64,000 bases of DNA from Diphasiastrum complanatum (GCA_029204225.1 CM055105.1:49473720-49537719), one strand, 5' to 3'; counted from the first letter of the stretch, positions 20,190 through 32,514 are shown. The notes: generated by a model not told the origin, from the letters alone. Made by a program: numbers and translations.

Positions 20190-20808
20190 TATCGATGTTC
20201 TCTGTCCTTCTGATTTCGCCTCTTATTTTCGTCATTTACAGGAGGCTGAAGAGTCTCAGAAAAGGATTGTTGATCCAACATCGGCTTAGGAAGATTGAGC
20301 AGGACCTAGAAATGAACAAAGTATCGGTGGCTGAGAAAATCCGTTTGGCCAAAATATCAGAAACTACAAAATCTATATGCCGAAGAGATTTGGAGGCACA
20401 TAATATTAGTAATTCGATTCTGGTAGGACGCAAAGACGCGGACAAGTCAGTTCCAACGACGCATCTAATTTGATCGGGAGTTCTCCTCAGCCAGAATTAA
20501 TGGCGTCTACCGGTTGGAGAGCTCCAGTCCTCAAAGATACGCACGTGAATGAAAGGCTTGAGCAAGCACCAAAGCAAGTCCAGAATGATGCTTCTTTCGA
20601 CCCAAGATTTCATAGAAAACGAGCATGGAGATCGGAAGACAACATATCAACATATCCTTGCAACTTTGCGATAATAGATTGCTCGTTCTCTTCCCAGAAG
20701 GAATGTCATACATCAATCAATAATTTCTGGGAACTGAGTTCCGAATCTCGCGATCCTACTATCCAGCTACAACACAAGTTCTCTTCTCAGAAGGAATGTC
20801 ATACTTAA
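20129..20808 (+). pseudogene. Gene-like family T, copy 1
   Basis: The frame from 20129 reads MHGIS, a Ser-Leu run encoded by (TC)n (20141-20185), then straight into a hydrophobic segment (MFSVLLISPLIFVIY) followed by basic residues, as in a signal anchor. It stops early after VPTTHLI because of a 1-base deletion also present in copy 2. A further open stretch (20470-20808) continues the family in another frame and ends fused to repeat E1. The family is unrecognised; the best copy is at 57340. Confidence 0.55.
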
Positions 20809-21075
20809 TATAACTTCTCAAAGCATCTTGTATGAGCTACAAACAACACTTGGTAAGTCTTAAGACTTGGAGAGTAAAGAGTTATGCATTTGCCAAATAC
20901 TTTTACACCTAGCATTTGGCAAGTTAGACGCAATGGTAGTAATTATAAGAATGAGTTAGACAAGCTTGTGAAGCCATCTAGAGGTGATTTTTTGTTTAGT
21001 TGCCTAGCTACATATCAAGCTACCCCAAGTTACCAAACAGCCTTTCCCAGGAAGCTTCTCTCTTGAAACTATAGC
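20809..21075 (-). repeat. Dispersed repeat E1, inverted copy
   Basis: Matches 59440-59760 inverted, with the GGCAAGTTAGAC core near 20921. Family T is fused to it at the left edge, so this is a rearrangement junction. Confidence 0.7.
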
Positions 21076-21722
21076 AAAAAGCTCTTATTCAAAGGAACAG
21101 TCAAGGGTCGAGTACTTACCATACGAGATGAAGACCAACAAGTAGGGCAAGGAAAGAAGATGTACGGTTTACTTTGCTATGTGCTTGGAGGTATGCTGAG
21201 CATGCTTGGAATATGAAGAACATGTGTTTTCAAAAAATATTAGTAGTCTCACAAAAAGGCTTGGAGTAACATTAGAATTTGGAAGTGGTGCGCCTACTTT
21301 GGATGGATGATCACTAACAAACAATTTCTGTCTAGTCCTTTTGCCGTGATATGTTCCCTCTTGTCGATATGATATTTTCATTGTGTGTCTAAATATTTTT
21401 TGAAGAGAATATGTGTAACCTAATTATTGTTGATTTTGATTTAATGGGCATTCAATTTTCATTTAATACATTAAATCAAATATCAACGATGAGAACATAT
21501 ATATATACACAACGGGAAGAAGGTATATCTAGATCATAGATTATGAACTAAAGTGGACATTTCAAAAGCAGTGGAGAGATAGATTAGCAGTTGAGTGCCA
21601 TATACATTGGCCCTAGATGACTATAATGGTCAATCTTAAAAGCTCCAATCAACAAATGTTGATGTTTTCAATGTACTCAATTCAAGAAATTGCGCCTAAA
21701 GAATTTTCTTCATAACATTTGT
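21076..21722 (-). repeat. Inverted counterpart of 58910-59440
   Basis: Includes a minus-strand frame of 70 codons (21169-21381) conserved at 59109-59321 with a few changes; I see no motif and do not call it a gene. Contains an ATATATATAT tract near 21500. It is the 3' flank of family T copy 2. Confidence 0.55.
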
Positions 21723-22780
21723 TCAGGAATAGTGGGCATCATGCTTATGATATTGCTCGCGCAGCCACTTGGAGCAGGTTCGAGTTAGCATTTGTCTTCG
21801 ACCAGCAAATGCTTTTGATCTCTGGGTGTAAGCCTTATCAGCATTGATGATAAAGCCTGAAGTGCACATCTCTTCGAAGATTTGTATGGAGTCTGCAGGA
21901 AAGTATTGTATTCGTAAATAGATCCTGGTATCCTCCATGTGAAGCGCCGGTTTGTTGGGATTGATGAAAAATTGTGGATCCTACTCAAACCTTCGGCCCA
22001 TGACAGTCATCAGAAACTGGCAGAACTTGTGTTGTAGCTTGAGAGATATGTATGGAGTCTACAGGAAAGTATTGAATCCATAAATAGATCCTGGTATCCT
22101 CCATGTGAAGGACCGCTTTGTTGGGATTGATGGAAAATTGTAGATCTTGCTCAAACCTTTGGCCCATGATAGTCATCAGAAACTAGCAGAACTTGTGTTG
22201 TAGCTGGATTGTAGGATCGCGAGAATCGGAACTCAGTTCCCAGAAATTATTGATTGATGTATGACATTCCTTCTGAGAAGAGAACGAGCCATCTATTATC
22301 GCAAAGTTGCAAGGATATGCTGATATGTTGTCTTCCGATCTCCATGCTCATCTTCTACGAAATCTTGGGTCGAAAGAAGGATCATTCTGGACTTTCTTTG
22401 GTGCTTGCTCAAGCCTTTCATTCACGTGCGTATCTTTGAGGACTGGAGCTCTCCAACCGGTAGACGCCATTAATTCTGGCTGAGGAGAACTCCCGATCAA
22501 ATTAGATGCGTCATTGGAACTGACTTGTCCGCGTCTTTGCGTCCTACCAGAATCGAATTACTAATATTATGTGCCTCCAAATCTCTTCGGCATATAGATT
22601 TCGTAGTTTCTGATATTTTGGCCAAACGGATTTTCTCAGCCACCGATACTTTGTTCATTTCTAGGTCCTGCTCAATCTTCCTAAGCCGATGTTGGATCAA
22701 CAATCCTTTTCTGAGACTCTTCAGCCTCCTGTAAATGACGAAAATAAGAGGCGAAATCAGAAGGACAGAGAACATCGATA

Positions 22781-22821
<41 letters not shown>

Positions 22822-22923
22822 TTCCATGCATTGCATTCTATTTGTACTATTTCGAGTTAGACGTTGAGGCATTGTAGTCATATGTATAGAGCATCCCATC
22901 CTTAAAGGAGAACTTGTGACCAT
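21723..22923 (-). pseudogene. Gene-like family T, copy 2
   Basis: Minus-strand copy with the N-terminal hydrophobic segment and charged region (22497-22775), the middle (TGWRAPV and CNFAIIDG type) and the C-terminal region (QYFPADSI, FEEMCTSGF). It shares the 1-base deletion of copy 1, so copies 1 and 2 arose by duplication after that mutation. A (GA)n tract at 22785-22819 separates an upstream ATG region from the hydrophobic segment. It lies head-to-head with copy 1 around a centre near 21.5 kb. Confidence 0.55.
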
Positions 22924-24044
22924 TCTCTAGGTGACTTGAATAAGCCCTCCCCTTTCACACTCATAGCCATCTATACTATACACCCACCCCCCTTACAACA
23001 ATCAAATTTTACTTGTCCAAGAATAGGAGAAAGATAAGCATGAGAAAAGGTCACAATTGTATCACATTTTAGTTGCCCAAGACAAAGGTAGTGCATGAGA
23101 AATTAAGGCAACAGGAAAGGCACATTCACAGGTTTGTTTGAAGGGAGCTTTTCATGTCGCATAAGCACGAAGAGATGTGACGAAATTAAAGGTGAAAGTA
23201 GATTAATATTGACGTGTGATGTCCCTTTGTGTGAATATTTTCTGGATCCAAACATCTAGTGTGTGGCTGTTAGGCTAGAGATAGCATGATATATTAATCT
23301 CAACATCCATTGGAGCGAGCTTCCGATCCACTTGAACACAAAACTTACAAGATTATTTGCTTCATGATGTAAATGTGAATCCAACTTATCAACCATTACA
23401 GAAAATTTGAGCACAAAAGGGGCTTTTCAAAAACATACCTTTTATTTTTTTTCTCAAAAGTTTCTTTCACATGGTCCAATCAAAACACTCAAATTTGAAA
23501 TCTACGTAACGTAGCTCCTTCAAATTGATTTTCTTTTCTTTTTAAAAGAACTGTAATTTTGCGTCGAGGCAGCCCGTAAATAAGCCATTTTATTTGTAGT
23601 ATAGTATGCAACTCAGCAAAAAAATACTGTAACTTTTGAACGACAACTCGGATAGAGACGATTACGGTGCCATTAGAAAGCCCTCGACGAGAGCTTTTTC
23701 AACGACACCCAACATGACCCAGTTCCGAGCTATGGTGAAGAAGTTATGGCCAATAAGGGAGTACCATTATGGTGCATTTAAGAGTAAAGGTTCAAGCAAA
23801 TGCTTATAAAACTGGTATATGGCAAGTTAGACACAATGATAAATTCATGAGAACAAGTTAGTGAAGCTCAAAAAGTCATTTGGAGTGAGTTCTTGCCGAG
23901 TCCCAATTTGTTACCTTGCTATTTGCGAACTTGCCCCAAGATAAGGTGAAAAAAAACTTTTATTATTACGAATGACAACCACGAAGCTGTCAACATCGAT
24001 ATAATTAAACAACAAAAATCATCACGTACATGGGAACATTACAA
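22924..24044. repeat. Inverted counterpart of 55800-56990
   Basis: Non-coding. Contains a short C run near 22986 that corresponds to the G18 run at 56879-56896, and an E2 copy at 23770-23990. The E2 copy joins the copia relic near 24045 (GGGAACATTACAAAACC). Confidence 0.65.
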
Positions 24045-25174
24045 AACCATTGTCAAGCAATTGCCCTACACTAAACAAGTTCTTAGTGGTACTGAAAATG
24101 TAAAGCACTCCATCAATCTTGATCTTCCTTGAAGATCCCAAGCATAAAGGTATGGATCCTATTCCTTCTATCTTATAAGCATAATTATTTGCTATAAAAA
24201 TTTACGTGATAGGTCCTTCATAGGTAGATAAGGTTGAAAAATACTCCCTGTTACTTGTCATTTGGGAGCTAGCCCCACTATCTATCCACCAAGGGTCTTC
24301 ACCTCTTATGCTTGAAGATGAGAAACTTGACATCATGACGAAATCTTCATGAGAGCTCTCCTCTTCCTCTTGACCAAGCTTTTCTTGACTTTGAGTTTGC
24401 TTCTTCTTGAAGCACTCCGAGGCATAGTGCCCTGTCTTGCCACAAAAGTAGCATTTGATCTTCGACTTATCCTTCTTTGGCTTGCTCGAGCTTTGACTTG
24501 GTTCTTCTTGAATGCAACACCTTTGCCTCTGTATTTTCTCTTCATCTTGATGAAAAGAGCCTTGTTATTTTTTTTTTTTGAGGGAGAGCTTCTCCATCCT
24601 TGACTTGATGTGAGTTCTCCTACCCTCCTCGACCATGAGGAATCCTTGGAGATCTTCAAGTGAAGGCAACTTGCCCATGATTGCATAGCCTTGCACCAAG
24701 TTAGCAAAATCCATACTTAAACCATTCAAGATTGGTTGAACAAGTTCACTTTCCTTAATGGAATCTCCTATGTAAGCAAGCTCTTTGTTTAAGTCCTTGA
24801 CTCTCAGCACATATGGATTTGATTCTTCAAGGATATCAACCTTGAAGTATTCTTGGATTCTTATATCTTTTGAAGAGTTTCCCATGATTCTTGAGCCAAG
24901 ATGCAAGCACCTACCTCCTTAAGAAGCTCATGAGCTACATTCATTTTATACAATGGAGAGCAACCTTCCACCTCCTTTTGTATTTTGTATCTTCTTGAGG
25001 GTGAATAGGCTCATCCTCTTCGCCACTCACTATATCCATTAGATCTTGTAAAATAAGGATTGATTCCATTCTTAGCTTCCAAATTGAATAATTAGAAGCA
25101 TTCAATCTATCATGTGAATCCAAAAGATATGCATTCATTGATCTCGACTGCCTCCTCCTTGATCTCGACTTCAC
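24045..25174 (-). pseudogene. Copia gag-protease relic, second family, copy 2
   Basis: The most complete 5' end of this family. The minus-strand frame from 25174 gives MNAYLLDSHDRLN-type Gag; a later frame gives LVQPILNGLSMDF, then the CCHC knuckle and the protease DSGA motif near 24280. Interruptions: deletions and frameshifts near 24940 and 24590, and a T9 run at 24571. It stops in the protease before the second-gag fusion seen in the other two copies. Confidence 0.75.
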
Positions 25175-26127
25175 AAGGATATAGGATTCACCTAACCTGA
25201 ACCAAAAGGAATCATATGCACATAAATATGCTTCTTCAAATCATTCCTACGAGATCAGTTGAATCATCATGCAATAATCAATCCAAATATCTCACAAATC
25301 GAGCAAAATTGAACACATTCTTGACTAGAATTGCATTCACTTGATGAGCACTTGTCAAAAACTTTGGGCTGACCCTAAAATTTAATTTCTAGGATGTCAA
25401 TAAGTCTAAGAACTAACTATTATAGTACCAAAGATAAGGATCTACCTTCCTTTTGATTGATTGAAAACTACGTGGCAGACCTACATGGTAGACCTATGTC
25501 CCTTTGTGTGAATATTTTTTGGATCCAAACATCTAGTGTGTGGCTATTAGGCTAGAGATAACATGATATATTAATCTCAACATCCATTGGAGTGAGCTTC
25601 CGATCCATTTGAACACGAAACTTACAAGACTATTTGCTTCATGATATAAATGTGAATCCAACTTATCAACAATGTGATTCCCTAGTGCACAATGTATCAC
25701 TATCATCACGTGGCAGAAAGTGATTCACTTTTGTGGATATTTTCCATAGAGATGTGAGACACTTTACCGCAAATAGGCTTGAAAAAATTGGAAGGTAATT
25801 TGGTTGTACAAGAAGCAAGCGTTAAAGATTGTGCTCTCTTTCTCTTACCTTAAATGGCGCAAAAAAGCTACTAGACTATCGAACCAATAATATCACAAGC
25901 TACATTCAAATGTGCTAAGATAACACGAAAGTGCAGCACAAATTGCTTATAATAGGCTACTTGCAAATGATCATAATCATGGTGAGCTGCAAACTCGATC
26001 TTTGCCATTACAAATTAGCCTACACTTGGTATAAATAGCTTCTTTTCCACCAAAAAGAAACTTTCAGAGGAAGTTGATTTGTAGAAAAACTAGAATTTCA
26101 ACCTCATAAAACTCTTTAAGAATCTAG
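25175..26127. repeat. Inverted counterpart of 52035-53150
   Basis: No gene is visible. A segment CCTAACCTGAACCAAAAGG near 25193 also occurs near 13873 and, inverted, near 35543. The block ends with TCTAG, the target site of copia element 2. Confidence 0.65.
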
Positions 26128-26780
26128 TGTGAAAAACTCAGATCCAAAAGATGCTAAAGTTTCATAAAGATCTTGGCCATGGAAGTTATGCACATCTAGA
26201 TTGAAAAAATGATAGAAATTGTGATGTTAAGCATACTAAACATCAACTAAACATCAAAATCTGATCATAAGCTTCCACAAACAGAAACTTGCTGTCCCTG
26301 TCCGTACTTCAGAGCCTACAACCTGCATTTCACACGTGTGAAGCCATAGCAACAAAGAAATCACAATTCTAGTGGCTAGAATGCAAGATATGAACAAAAA
26401 AGTGAGAGAGAAGAAGATGGACCTTCAAAGAGCATAACATTCATTCAATAGAATGAAAATGAGATGTGTACATACTCGTGGAGATGGCTATTTATAGCAG
26501 CCATAGTGCCTCTTGGCCACTTGTCTTATGATAGGCTAAAATTGGGGTCCAATAGGATTCACCCATATACCTAGAAATTTGGTCAAATAGGAATGCACCA
26601 AATTATGAGCCAATAGAAGAGCTCCACACTCGACCTCCTCTAATTAATGTGACCTCAAAAGTAGTGTACACATACTTTGGGCCTCTACATACATGTATGA
26701 ACCTATCTCTAACTTTTATTTGGCCATAGGCCTACAAAATCTCAAGTTAGGAAAATACTACTAGTTGACAATTTTTCACA
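26128..26780 (-). repeat. 3' LTR of copia element 2
   Basis: In element orientation it runs TGTGAAAAATTG to TTTTTCACA. CACGTG at 26333-26338 falls at the same LTR offset (442) as in element 1. The polypurine tract is the complement of CTCCCTCTTC at 26781-26790. Confidence 0.97.
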
Positions 26781-29700
26781 CTCCCTCTTCAACTAGTTTT
26801 AGCATAGATTTAGAAAGTACACCAAGACTTGTTCTATGCTTGAAAAATAAGTCCTTTCCCAATGCTTTGGTAAAGATATCAGCCACACATTCCTTTGATG
26901 GGACATGTTCAAGCTTGATCTCTTTTGCCAACACTTGTTCTCTCACAAAATGGTAAGCCACCTCGATATGTTTGCTCCTTGCATGGAAAACCGGATTGCT
27001 TGCTAGACTTTGGGCTGAAAGGTTGTCACAAAAGATGATTGGACTCTCTGAAAAATCCAGCAAATGAAGCTCCATAATCATCCTCTTGATCCACACCATC
27101 TCCTTTGTGCATGATGTCAAAGCTTTGTACTCGGCCTCACTAGAAGAAAGTGATATAGTTGCTTGTTTCTTCGACATCCATGAGATAGCTCCATCACCTA
27201 TGAAAATAGCATGTGCATTTATGGATTTTCTATCCATAAGGTCTCCTGCAAAATCTGAATCTGAAAAACCAAATAAGTTAGGTGATGAGCCTCTATAAAC
27301 AATGCCAAAATCTTTTGTTCCCGAGATGTATCTCAAGATCCTCTTTCCTAGTTTCCAATGTTCTATGCTAGGATCTTGCATGAATTGGCTTAATCTACCA
27401 ACACAATAAGATAAATCAGGTCTTGTGATGGTTAGATATATAAGAGAACCTATTAGCTTCCTATAGAGAGTAATGTCCTCGAAGGATCTTTCATTACCTC
27501 TTATAGTTAGCTTTACATGTGATTCCATAGGTGTATCAATAGGATTTGCATCTACCATATGAAATCTATTGAGAATAGAAATAGCATACTTCTCTTGTGA
27601 AATAAAAGTGATTTGAGAAGTTCTAATTACTTCTATTCCTAAGATATAGCTCAAAAGACCAAGATCATGCACTTCAAATTCCTTTTTTAGTGCTTTCTTG
27701 ATATCTTCTATATCTTCCTTGTTCCCTCCACTTAAAATAATGTCATCCACATAAATTAGAAGGATTGTAACATCATTAGCACTAATTCTAAAGTAAAGTG
27801 AATGATCATACTCACTCATAGTGAAGTTTTGAGAAAGTAGAAAAGAGTTAAGCCTAGCATACCAACTCCTTGGTGCTTGCTTAAGACCATACAAACTTTT
27901 TTGTAGAAAACACACATGATTAGGCTTGCTATGAGAAACATAGCTCTCGGGTTGCTCCATGTAGACTTCCTCTTCAAGATCACCATTCAAGAAAGCATTA
28001 GAAATGTCTAATTGCCAAAGATCCCATCCATAAAGAGTTGCAAGGGAAATGATTACTCTTATGCTCACCATCTTTGCCACGGGTGCAAAGGTTTCCTCAT
28101 AGTCAATGCCATGCTCTTGAGCATAACCTTTAGCCACCAACCTTGCCTTCAACTTGTTGATAGATCCATCTTGATTTGTCTTTACCTTGAAGATCCATTT
28201 GCATCCAATTGCACTTTTGCCCTTTGGAAGCTCCACCAATCTCCATGTGTTGTTCTTCATAAGTGCTTCAAACTCAAGATCCATTGCTTGGATCCATTCC
28301 TCTTCTTGCCTTGCTTCATCTACACATGAAGGTACATCAAAAGAAGTTAGGAAAGCATAGTTGGATCCATCCACCACTTGCTTACCTTTGCCATCATAAG
28401 TGAGCCTTGAGGGTTTCACTTTATGCCTTGGAGTTCTCCTTGGAATTTGACTTGAAGAGGCTTCTTCAACATCCACATCCAATGTGTCATCAACTCCATT
28501 GTCATCAAGCACATTAGTTGCAACAACACCATCATCACTTGAAACAACTTTTGGAATGTTACCTTCATCAAAAATGACATCCCTACTTGTGAACACTTTC
28601 TTGATTGAAGGAACATAAATCCTATATGCTTTGCTTACTTCACTATAACCAACAAAAATGCCCTTTCTTGAAGATGGATCCTCCTTAGTTCTATCATCAA
28701 GAGTAATGTTGAAGTAGCAAATGCATCCAAAAGTTCTTAGAAACTTGACATTAGGCTTCGTACCAAACAAAGCTTCAAAAGGGATTTTTCCTTCCAATAC
28801 AACACTTGGCCATCTATTGCATAGGAAATTTGCACACAACAAAGCATCACTCCAAAAAGGTTTAGGAAGATTAGCATTCAATCTCATTGCCTTTGCACTC
28901 TCACACAAGGTTCTATTCTTCCTCTCGGCCACTCCATTTTGTTGTGGTGTTCTTGGACATGTGTACTCCCTCTTGATCCCATGCTCATCGCAAAAGGCTT
29001 TGAATTTGTTAGAAATGTATTCACCACCATTGTCGCTCCTCAAGCATTTGATTTTGGTTGTAAATTGAGTCTCAATAGCAACTTTGAACTTGACAAACAC
29101 ATCAAACACCTCATCCTTGCTCTTTAGTAGATAAACCCAACAAAATCTACTAAAATCATCAATGAAAGTTACATACATCTTAGCACCTCCATTGCTAATT
29201 GTAGTAACACCATGAATATCCGAATGCAAGAGAGAAAAAGGCATCTTAGATCTAGATATAGATCTAGTATATGGCAATCTATGTGATTTAGACAAAGCAC
29301 ATTCTTCACAAACATGATTCAAGCAAGTAAGAGACTTGGGAAGTCCCCTTACTACCTCCTTTTTGGCTATTACCTCCAAGGCCTTGTAGTTGAGATGTCC
29401 CATCCTTTTATGCCATACCTCTTGAATTGACATTTGTTCATTTGCCATGCATCCAACTTGGTTAGCAACAACACATGCATCAAGCTTGAACAATTTCCCT
29501 TGCCTTTTCCCTTTTGCAATGATACTACACCCCTTTTTGATCAAGCAAGCATCACCATCAAACTCAACTTTGAATCCTTTGTCAAGCATTTGGCTTACAC
29601 TAAGTAAGTTCTTGGTAATGGATGGAATGAGCAAAACATCTTTCAATTCTATATTCCTATTTGTAGAAAGTGAAATAGGAATTGTGCCAATCCCCTTGAT

Positions 29701-30726
29701 TGCACACTCACCATCATTTGCGGTATAGATTACCTTCCTATCACCATCAAATGCCATTAAAGATGAAAAATACTCTTTATGATATGTCATATGAGAAGTG
29801 GCTCCACTATCAATCCACCAAGGATCAATGTCTCCATGATTAGCCAACAAGCAAGATGACATAACAAAAGCATCATTTGAAAGAAGCTCATCCCCACCCT
29901 CATCAATAGTTAGATTGGTTTGCTTTTCCCCTTGATCCCTCTTTTTCTTAAAACAATCACTAGCAAAATGCCCTTTGACTCCACAATAGAAACATTTTAG
30001 CTTAGATCTATCCTTCTTTTTGCCAAAAGTAGAGTGCTCACCTTGGTCTTGCCCTTTAGACCAATTGCTTTTACCTTTGCCCTTGAACTTGCCTTTAGAG
30101 AACATTGCCTCCTCTTCTCCTCCTTGAGATGTAGAAGATGCTCCCACTCTTGCTTGCAACCTGAATTCTTCAGCCAACAAGACCTCTTGCAAGTCTCCAA
30201 CACTTGGTAAACATTTTTGGATAGCATAACTTTGAACAAGATTAGCATGATCATCCAACAAGCCATTGAGAATCACTTGAACAAGCTCCTCATTATTTAT
30301 GCCATCATTAATGCATGCTAACTCATCATTCAATGCTTTAACTCTCAAAACAAAAGCATGTCCATTCTCACTCTTCTTTTGCATACAAGAAAAGATTTGC
30401 CTTCTTAAAGTCAACACTCTAGAAGTAGACTTGGATTCATAAACCTTCTTCAAGGCTTCCCAAGCTTCACTAGATGATGTGCACTTACCAACCTCTTTGA
30501 TAAGCTCATTTGTCACATTCATCTTGATCATGTGAAGGGCTTTCTTTGCCCTCTTGTCATACCTCAATTGTTCTTGAGGTGCCAAAGGTCTCTCCTCCAC
30601 ACCTACAACAATATCCATCAACTCATTCATCTCAAGCAAAGACTCCATCCTTACTTTCCAAGTAGAATAGTTGAGGGAGGTAAGCCTATCATTGCTTTCC
30701 AACATGTAGCCTCCATTTGTAGCCAT
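26776..30726 (-). CDS. Copia gag-pol polyprotein, element 2
   Basis: 1316 residues, no interruption, with domain order and catalytic residues as in element 1: CCHC knuckle, DSGATSHM protease, D-D-35-E integrase, YVDD RT, RNase H. Four differences from element 1 were noticed: T to I in the GK(T/I)PF segment, S to G in DE(S/G)NIP, K to E in RQ(K/E)EEW and K to Q in TN(K/Q)DG. The RQEEEW and DEGNIP forms also agree with the distant copia remnant at 37955 (KEEEW, EGNI), so element 2 may hold the ancestral states there. The stop codon lies in the 3' LTR. Confidence 0.97.
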   Translation of the reverse strand: MATNGGYMLESNDRLTSLNYSTWKVRMESLLEMNELMDIVVGVEERPLAPQEQLRYDKRAKKALHMIKMNVTNELIKEVGKCTSSSEAWEALKKVYESKSTSRVLTLRRQIFSCMQKKSENGHAFVLRVKALNDELACINDGINNEELVQVILNGLLDDHANLVQSYAIQKCLPSVGDLQEVLLAEEFRLQARVGASSTSQGGEEEAMFSKGKFKGKGKSNWSKGQDQGEHSTFGKKKDRSKLKCFYCGVKGHFASDCFKKKRDQGEKQTNLTIDEGGDELLSNDAFVMSSCLLANHGDIDPWWIDSGATSHMTYHKEYFSSLMAFDGDRKVIYTANDGECAIKGIGTIPISLSTNRNIELKDVLLIPSITKNLLSVSQMLDKGFKVEFDGDACLIKKGCSIIAKGKRQGKLFKLDACVVANQVGCMANEQMSIQEVWHKRMGHLNYKALEVIAKKEVVRGLPKSLTCLNHVCEECALSKSHRLPYTRSISRSKMPFSLLHSDIHGVTTISNGGAKMYVTFIDDFSRFCWVYLLKSKDEVFDVFVKFKVAIETQFTTKIKCLRSDNGGEYISNKFKAFCDEHGIKREYTCPRTPQQNGVAERKNRTLCESAKAMRLNANLPKPFWSDALLCANFLCNRWPSVVLEGKIPFEALFGTKPNVKFLRTFGCICYFNITLDDRTKEDPSSRKGIFVGYSEVSKAYRIYVPSIKKVFTSRDVIFDEGNIPKVVSSDDGVVATNVLDDNGVDDTLDVDVEEASSSQIPRRTPRHKVKPSRLTYDGKGKQVVDGSNYAFLTSFDVPSCVDEARQEEEWIQAMDLEFEALMKNNTWRLVELPKGKSAIGCKWIFKVKTNQDGSINKLKARLVAKGYAQEHGIDYEETFAPVAKMVSIRVIISLATLYGWDLWQLDISNAFLNGDLEEEVYMEQPESYVSHSKPNHVCFLQKSLYGLKQAPRSWYARLNSFLLSQNFTMSEYDHSLYFRISANDVTILLIYVDDIILSGGNKEDIEDIKKALKKEFEVHDLGLLSYILGIEVIRTSQITFISQEKYAISILNRFHMVDANPIDTPMESHVKLTIRGNERSFEDITLYRKLIGSLIYLTITRPDLSYCVGRLSQFMQDPSIEHWKLGKRILRYISGTKDFGIVYRGSSPNLFGFSDSDFAGDLMDRKSINAHAIFIGDGAISWMSKKQATISLSSSEAEYKALTSCTKEMVWIKRMIMELHLLDFSESPIIFCDNLSAQSLASNPVFHARSKHIEVAYHFVREQVLAKEIKLEHVPSKECVADIFTKALGKDLFFKHRTSLGVLSKSMLKLVEEGV

Positions 30727-31323
30727 GTTGCAATGATTGATCTCTGATCTTTGACCTGTTCCAATGCACTAAGCACTCTCTTGAATCAACAAATGAAACA
30801 CAAGAAGAAATCACAAAGATTTGGAACCTAAAACCTTACTTTTTCTCTCTTTTCCTCACTTTTTCCTTAATTTTAGCCACTAGTTTTATGATTTCTTGAT
30901 CAAACCAAGACCAAACCTCAATATACTTGCTTTTCCCTCACTCCTAAGATTGAAATACACTCTTGAATCATTCAGCAAACTGAAAATCAGAGGGTTACAT
31001 CAATTTTGAAGTTTTTGACATGAAGAAGCAAGAAATTGAATCAAAAAACTATATGCTAGAATGGAAAACTAATAGGATCTTGTTGGATCTTGCATCTCCC
31101 TCTTTCCAAAACAATTTTTGTCTCCTTATTCTGATAAGTACAGAGGGAATTCGCCCTACTTCAATTGAAATGCATACAAATGATGTTTTGATCACAAAGA
31201 TCCAATTTCTACACATAAATCAACAAGATTTTTAGCTAGAAACTTGATTGGAATGCTACAAAAGCAAACTCGCCCACAAATCTCTTCTAAATCTGGCAAA
31301 ACCTGCACATTTGGCCGCCTAAT

Positions 31324-31335
31324 GCTCTGATACCA
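31324..31335 (-). other. Primer binding site of copia element 2
   Basis: GCTCTGATACCA on the plus strand, the complement of the initiator tRNA-Met type PBS, directly adjoining the 5' LTR. Confidence 0.95.
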
Positions 31336-31988
31336 TGTGAAAAACTCAGATCCAAAAGATGCTAAAGTTTCATAAAGATCTTGGCCATGGAAGTTATGCA
31401 CATCTAGATTGAAAAAATGATAGAAATTGTGATGTTAAGCATACTAAACATCAACTAAACATCAAAATCTGATCATAAGCTTCCACAAACAGAAACTTGC
31501 TGTCCCTGTCCATACTTCAGAGCCTACAACCTGCATTTCACACGTGTGAAGCCATAGCAACAAAGAAATCACAATTCTAGTGGCTAGAATGCAAGATATG
31601 AACAAAAAAGTGAGAGAGAAGAAGATGGACCTTCAAAGAGCATAACATTCATTCAATAGAATGAAAATGAGATGTGTACATACTCGTGGAGATGGCTATT
31701 TATAGCAGCCATAGTGCCTCTTGGCCACTTGTCTTATGATAGGCTAAAATTGGGGTCCAATAGGATTCACCCATATACCTAGAAATTTGGTCAAATAGGA
31801 ATGCACCAAATTATGAGCCAATAGAAGAGCTCCACACTCGACCTCCTCTAATTAATGTGACCTCAAAAGTAGTGTACACATACTTTGGGCCTCTACATAC
31901 ATGTATGAACCTATCTCTAACTTTTATTTGGCCATAGGCCTACAAAATCTCAAGTTAGGAAAATACTACTAGTTGACAATTTTTCACA
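31336..31988 (-). repeat. 5' LTR of copia element 2
   Basis: 653 bases. CACGTG at 31541-31546. Followed by the second copy of the TCTAG target site. Confidence 0.97.
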
Positions 31989-31993
31989 TCTAG

Positions 31994-32514
31994 GTCCTTA
32001 ATTTTCTCATTTGGTGTAGCTATGTATGTAAGCAAATCTTGCTAAACATTACAAAAAAGTCCCAATATCATGCTTTACTGCCATGCTGCCATGCATGCTT
32101 TTTAGGAAATGCAAACAAACTCTGATGGGAGAAGATTTGATGCTGACACTTCCTTCTTCAGGCATGGAAATGGAATTCAGAAGCTTTGAAAAGCTATAGC
32201 TTCAAAGGATCGATTTTCCATCTTTTAGTGGCGATCTATCATTTGCTACGACCATGCTTTATTACTCCTTCGCATCCTTGGACACCATCTACATACATCC
32301 ACCATGGATCCAGAGCGCCATCATCATCCATTTTCAAAAACCCTAAGCAGCCGAGACATGCTACATTACACAAGAATCGTCACATCTATGCATCCTTGGA
32401 CACCCTCTACATACATCCACCGTGGATCTAGAGCGCCATCATCATCCATTTTCAAAAACCCTAAGCTGCCGAGACATGCTACATTACACAAAAATTGTCA
32501 CATCTAGCACAAGC
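31994..32514. repeat. Family A upstream flank
   Basis: Matches 1201-1600 directly and 51650-52035 inverted. Contains an internal tandem duplication of about 120 bases (CATCCTTGGACACC... at 32272 and 32391) not present in the other copies. No gene is visible. Confidence 0.6.

Larger units (their letters stand above)
26128..31988 (-). mobile_element. Complete Ty1/copia element 2
   Basis: Same family as element 1, in the opposite orientation. Two 653 bp LTRs, PBS, intact frame, and TSD TCTAG (26123-26127 and 31989-31993). The LTRs differ at one position I can see (G/A near 26303 and 31511), so this copy is probably the younger. It interrupts the left arm of IR2. Unoccupied copies of the same target lie at 1196-1200, 46666-46670 and 52035-52039. 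Confidence 0.97.
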
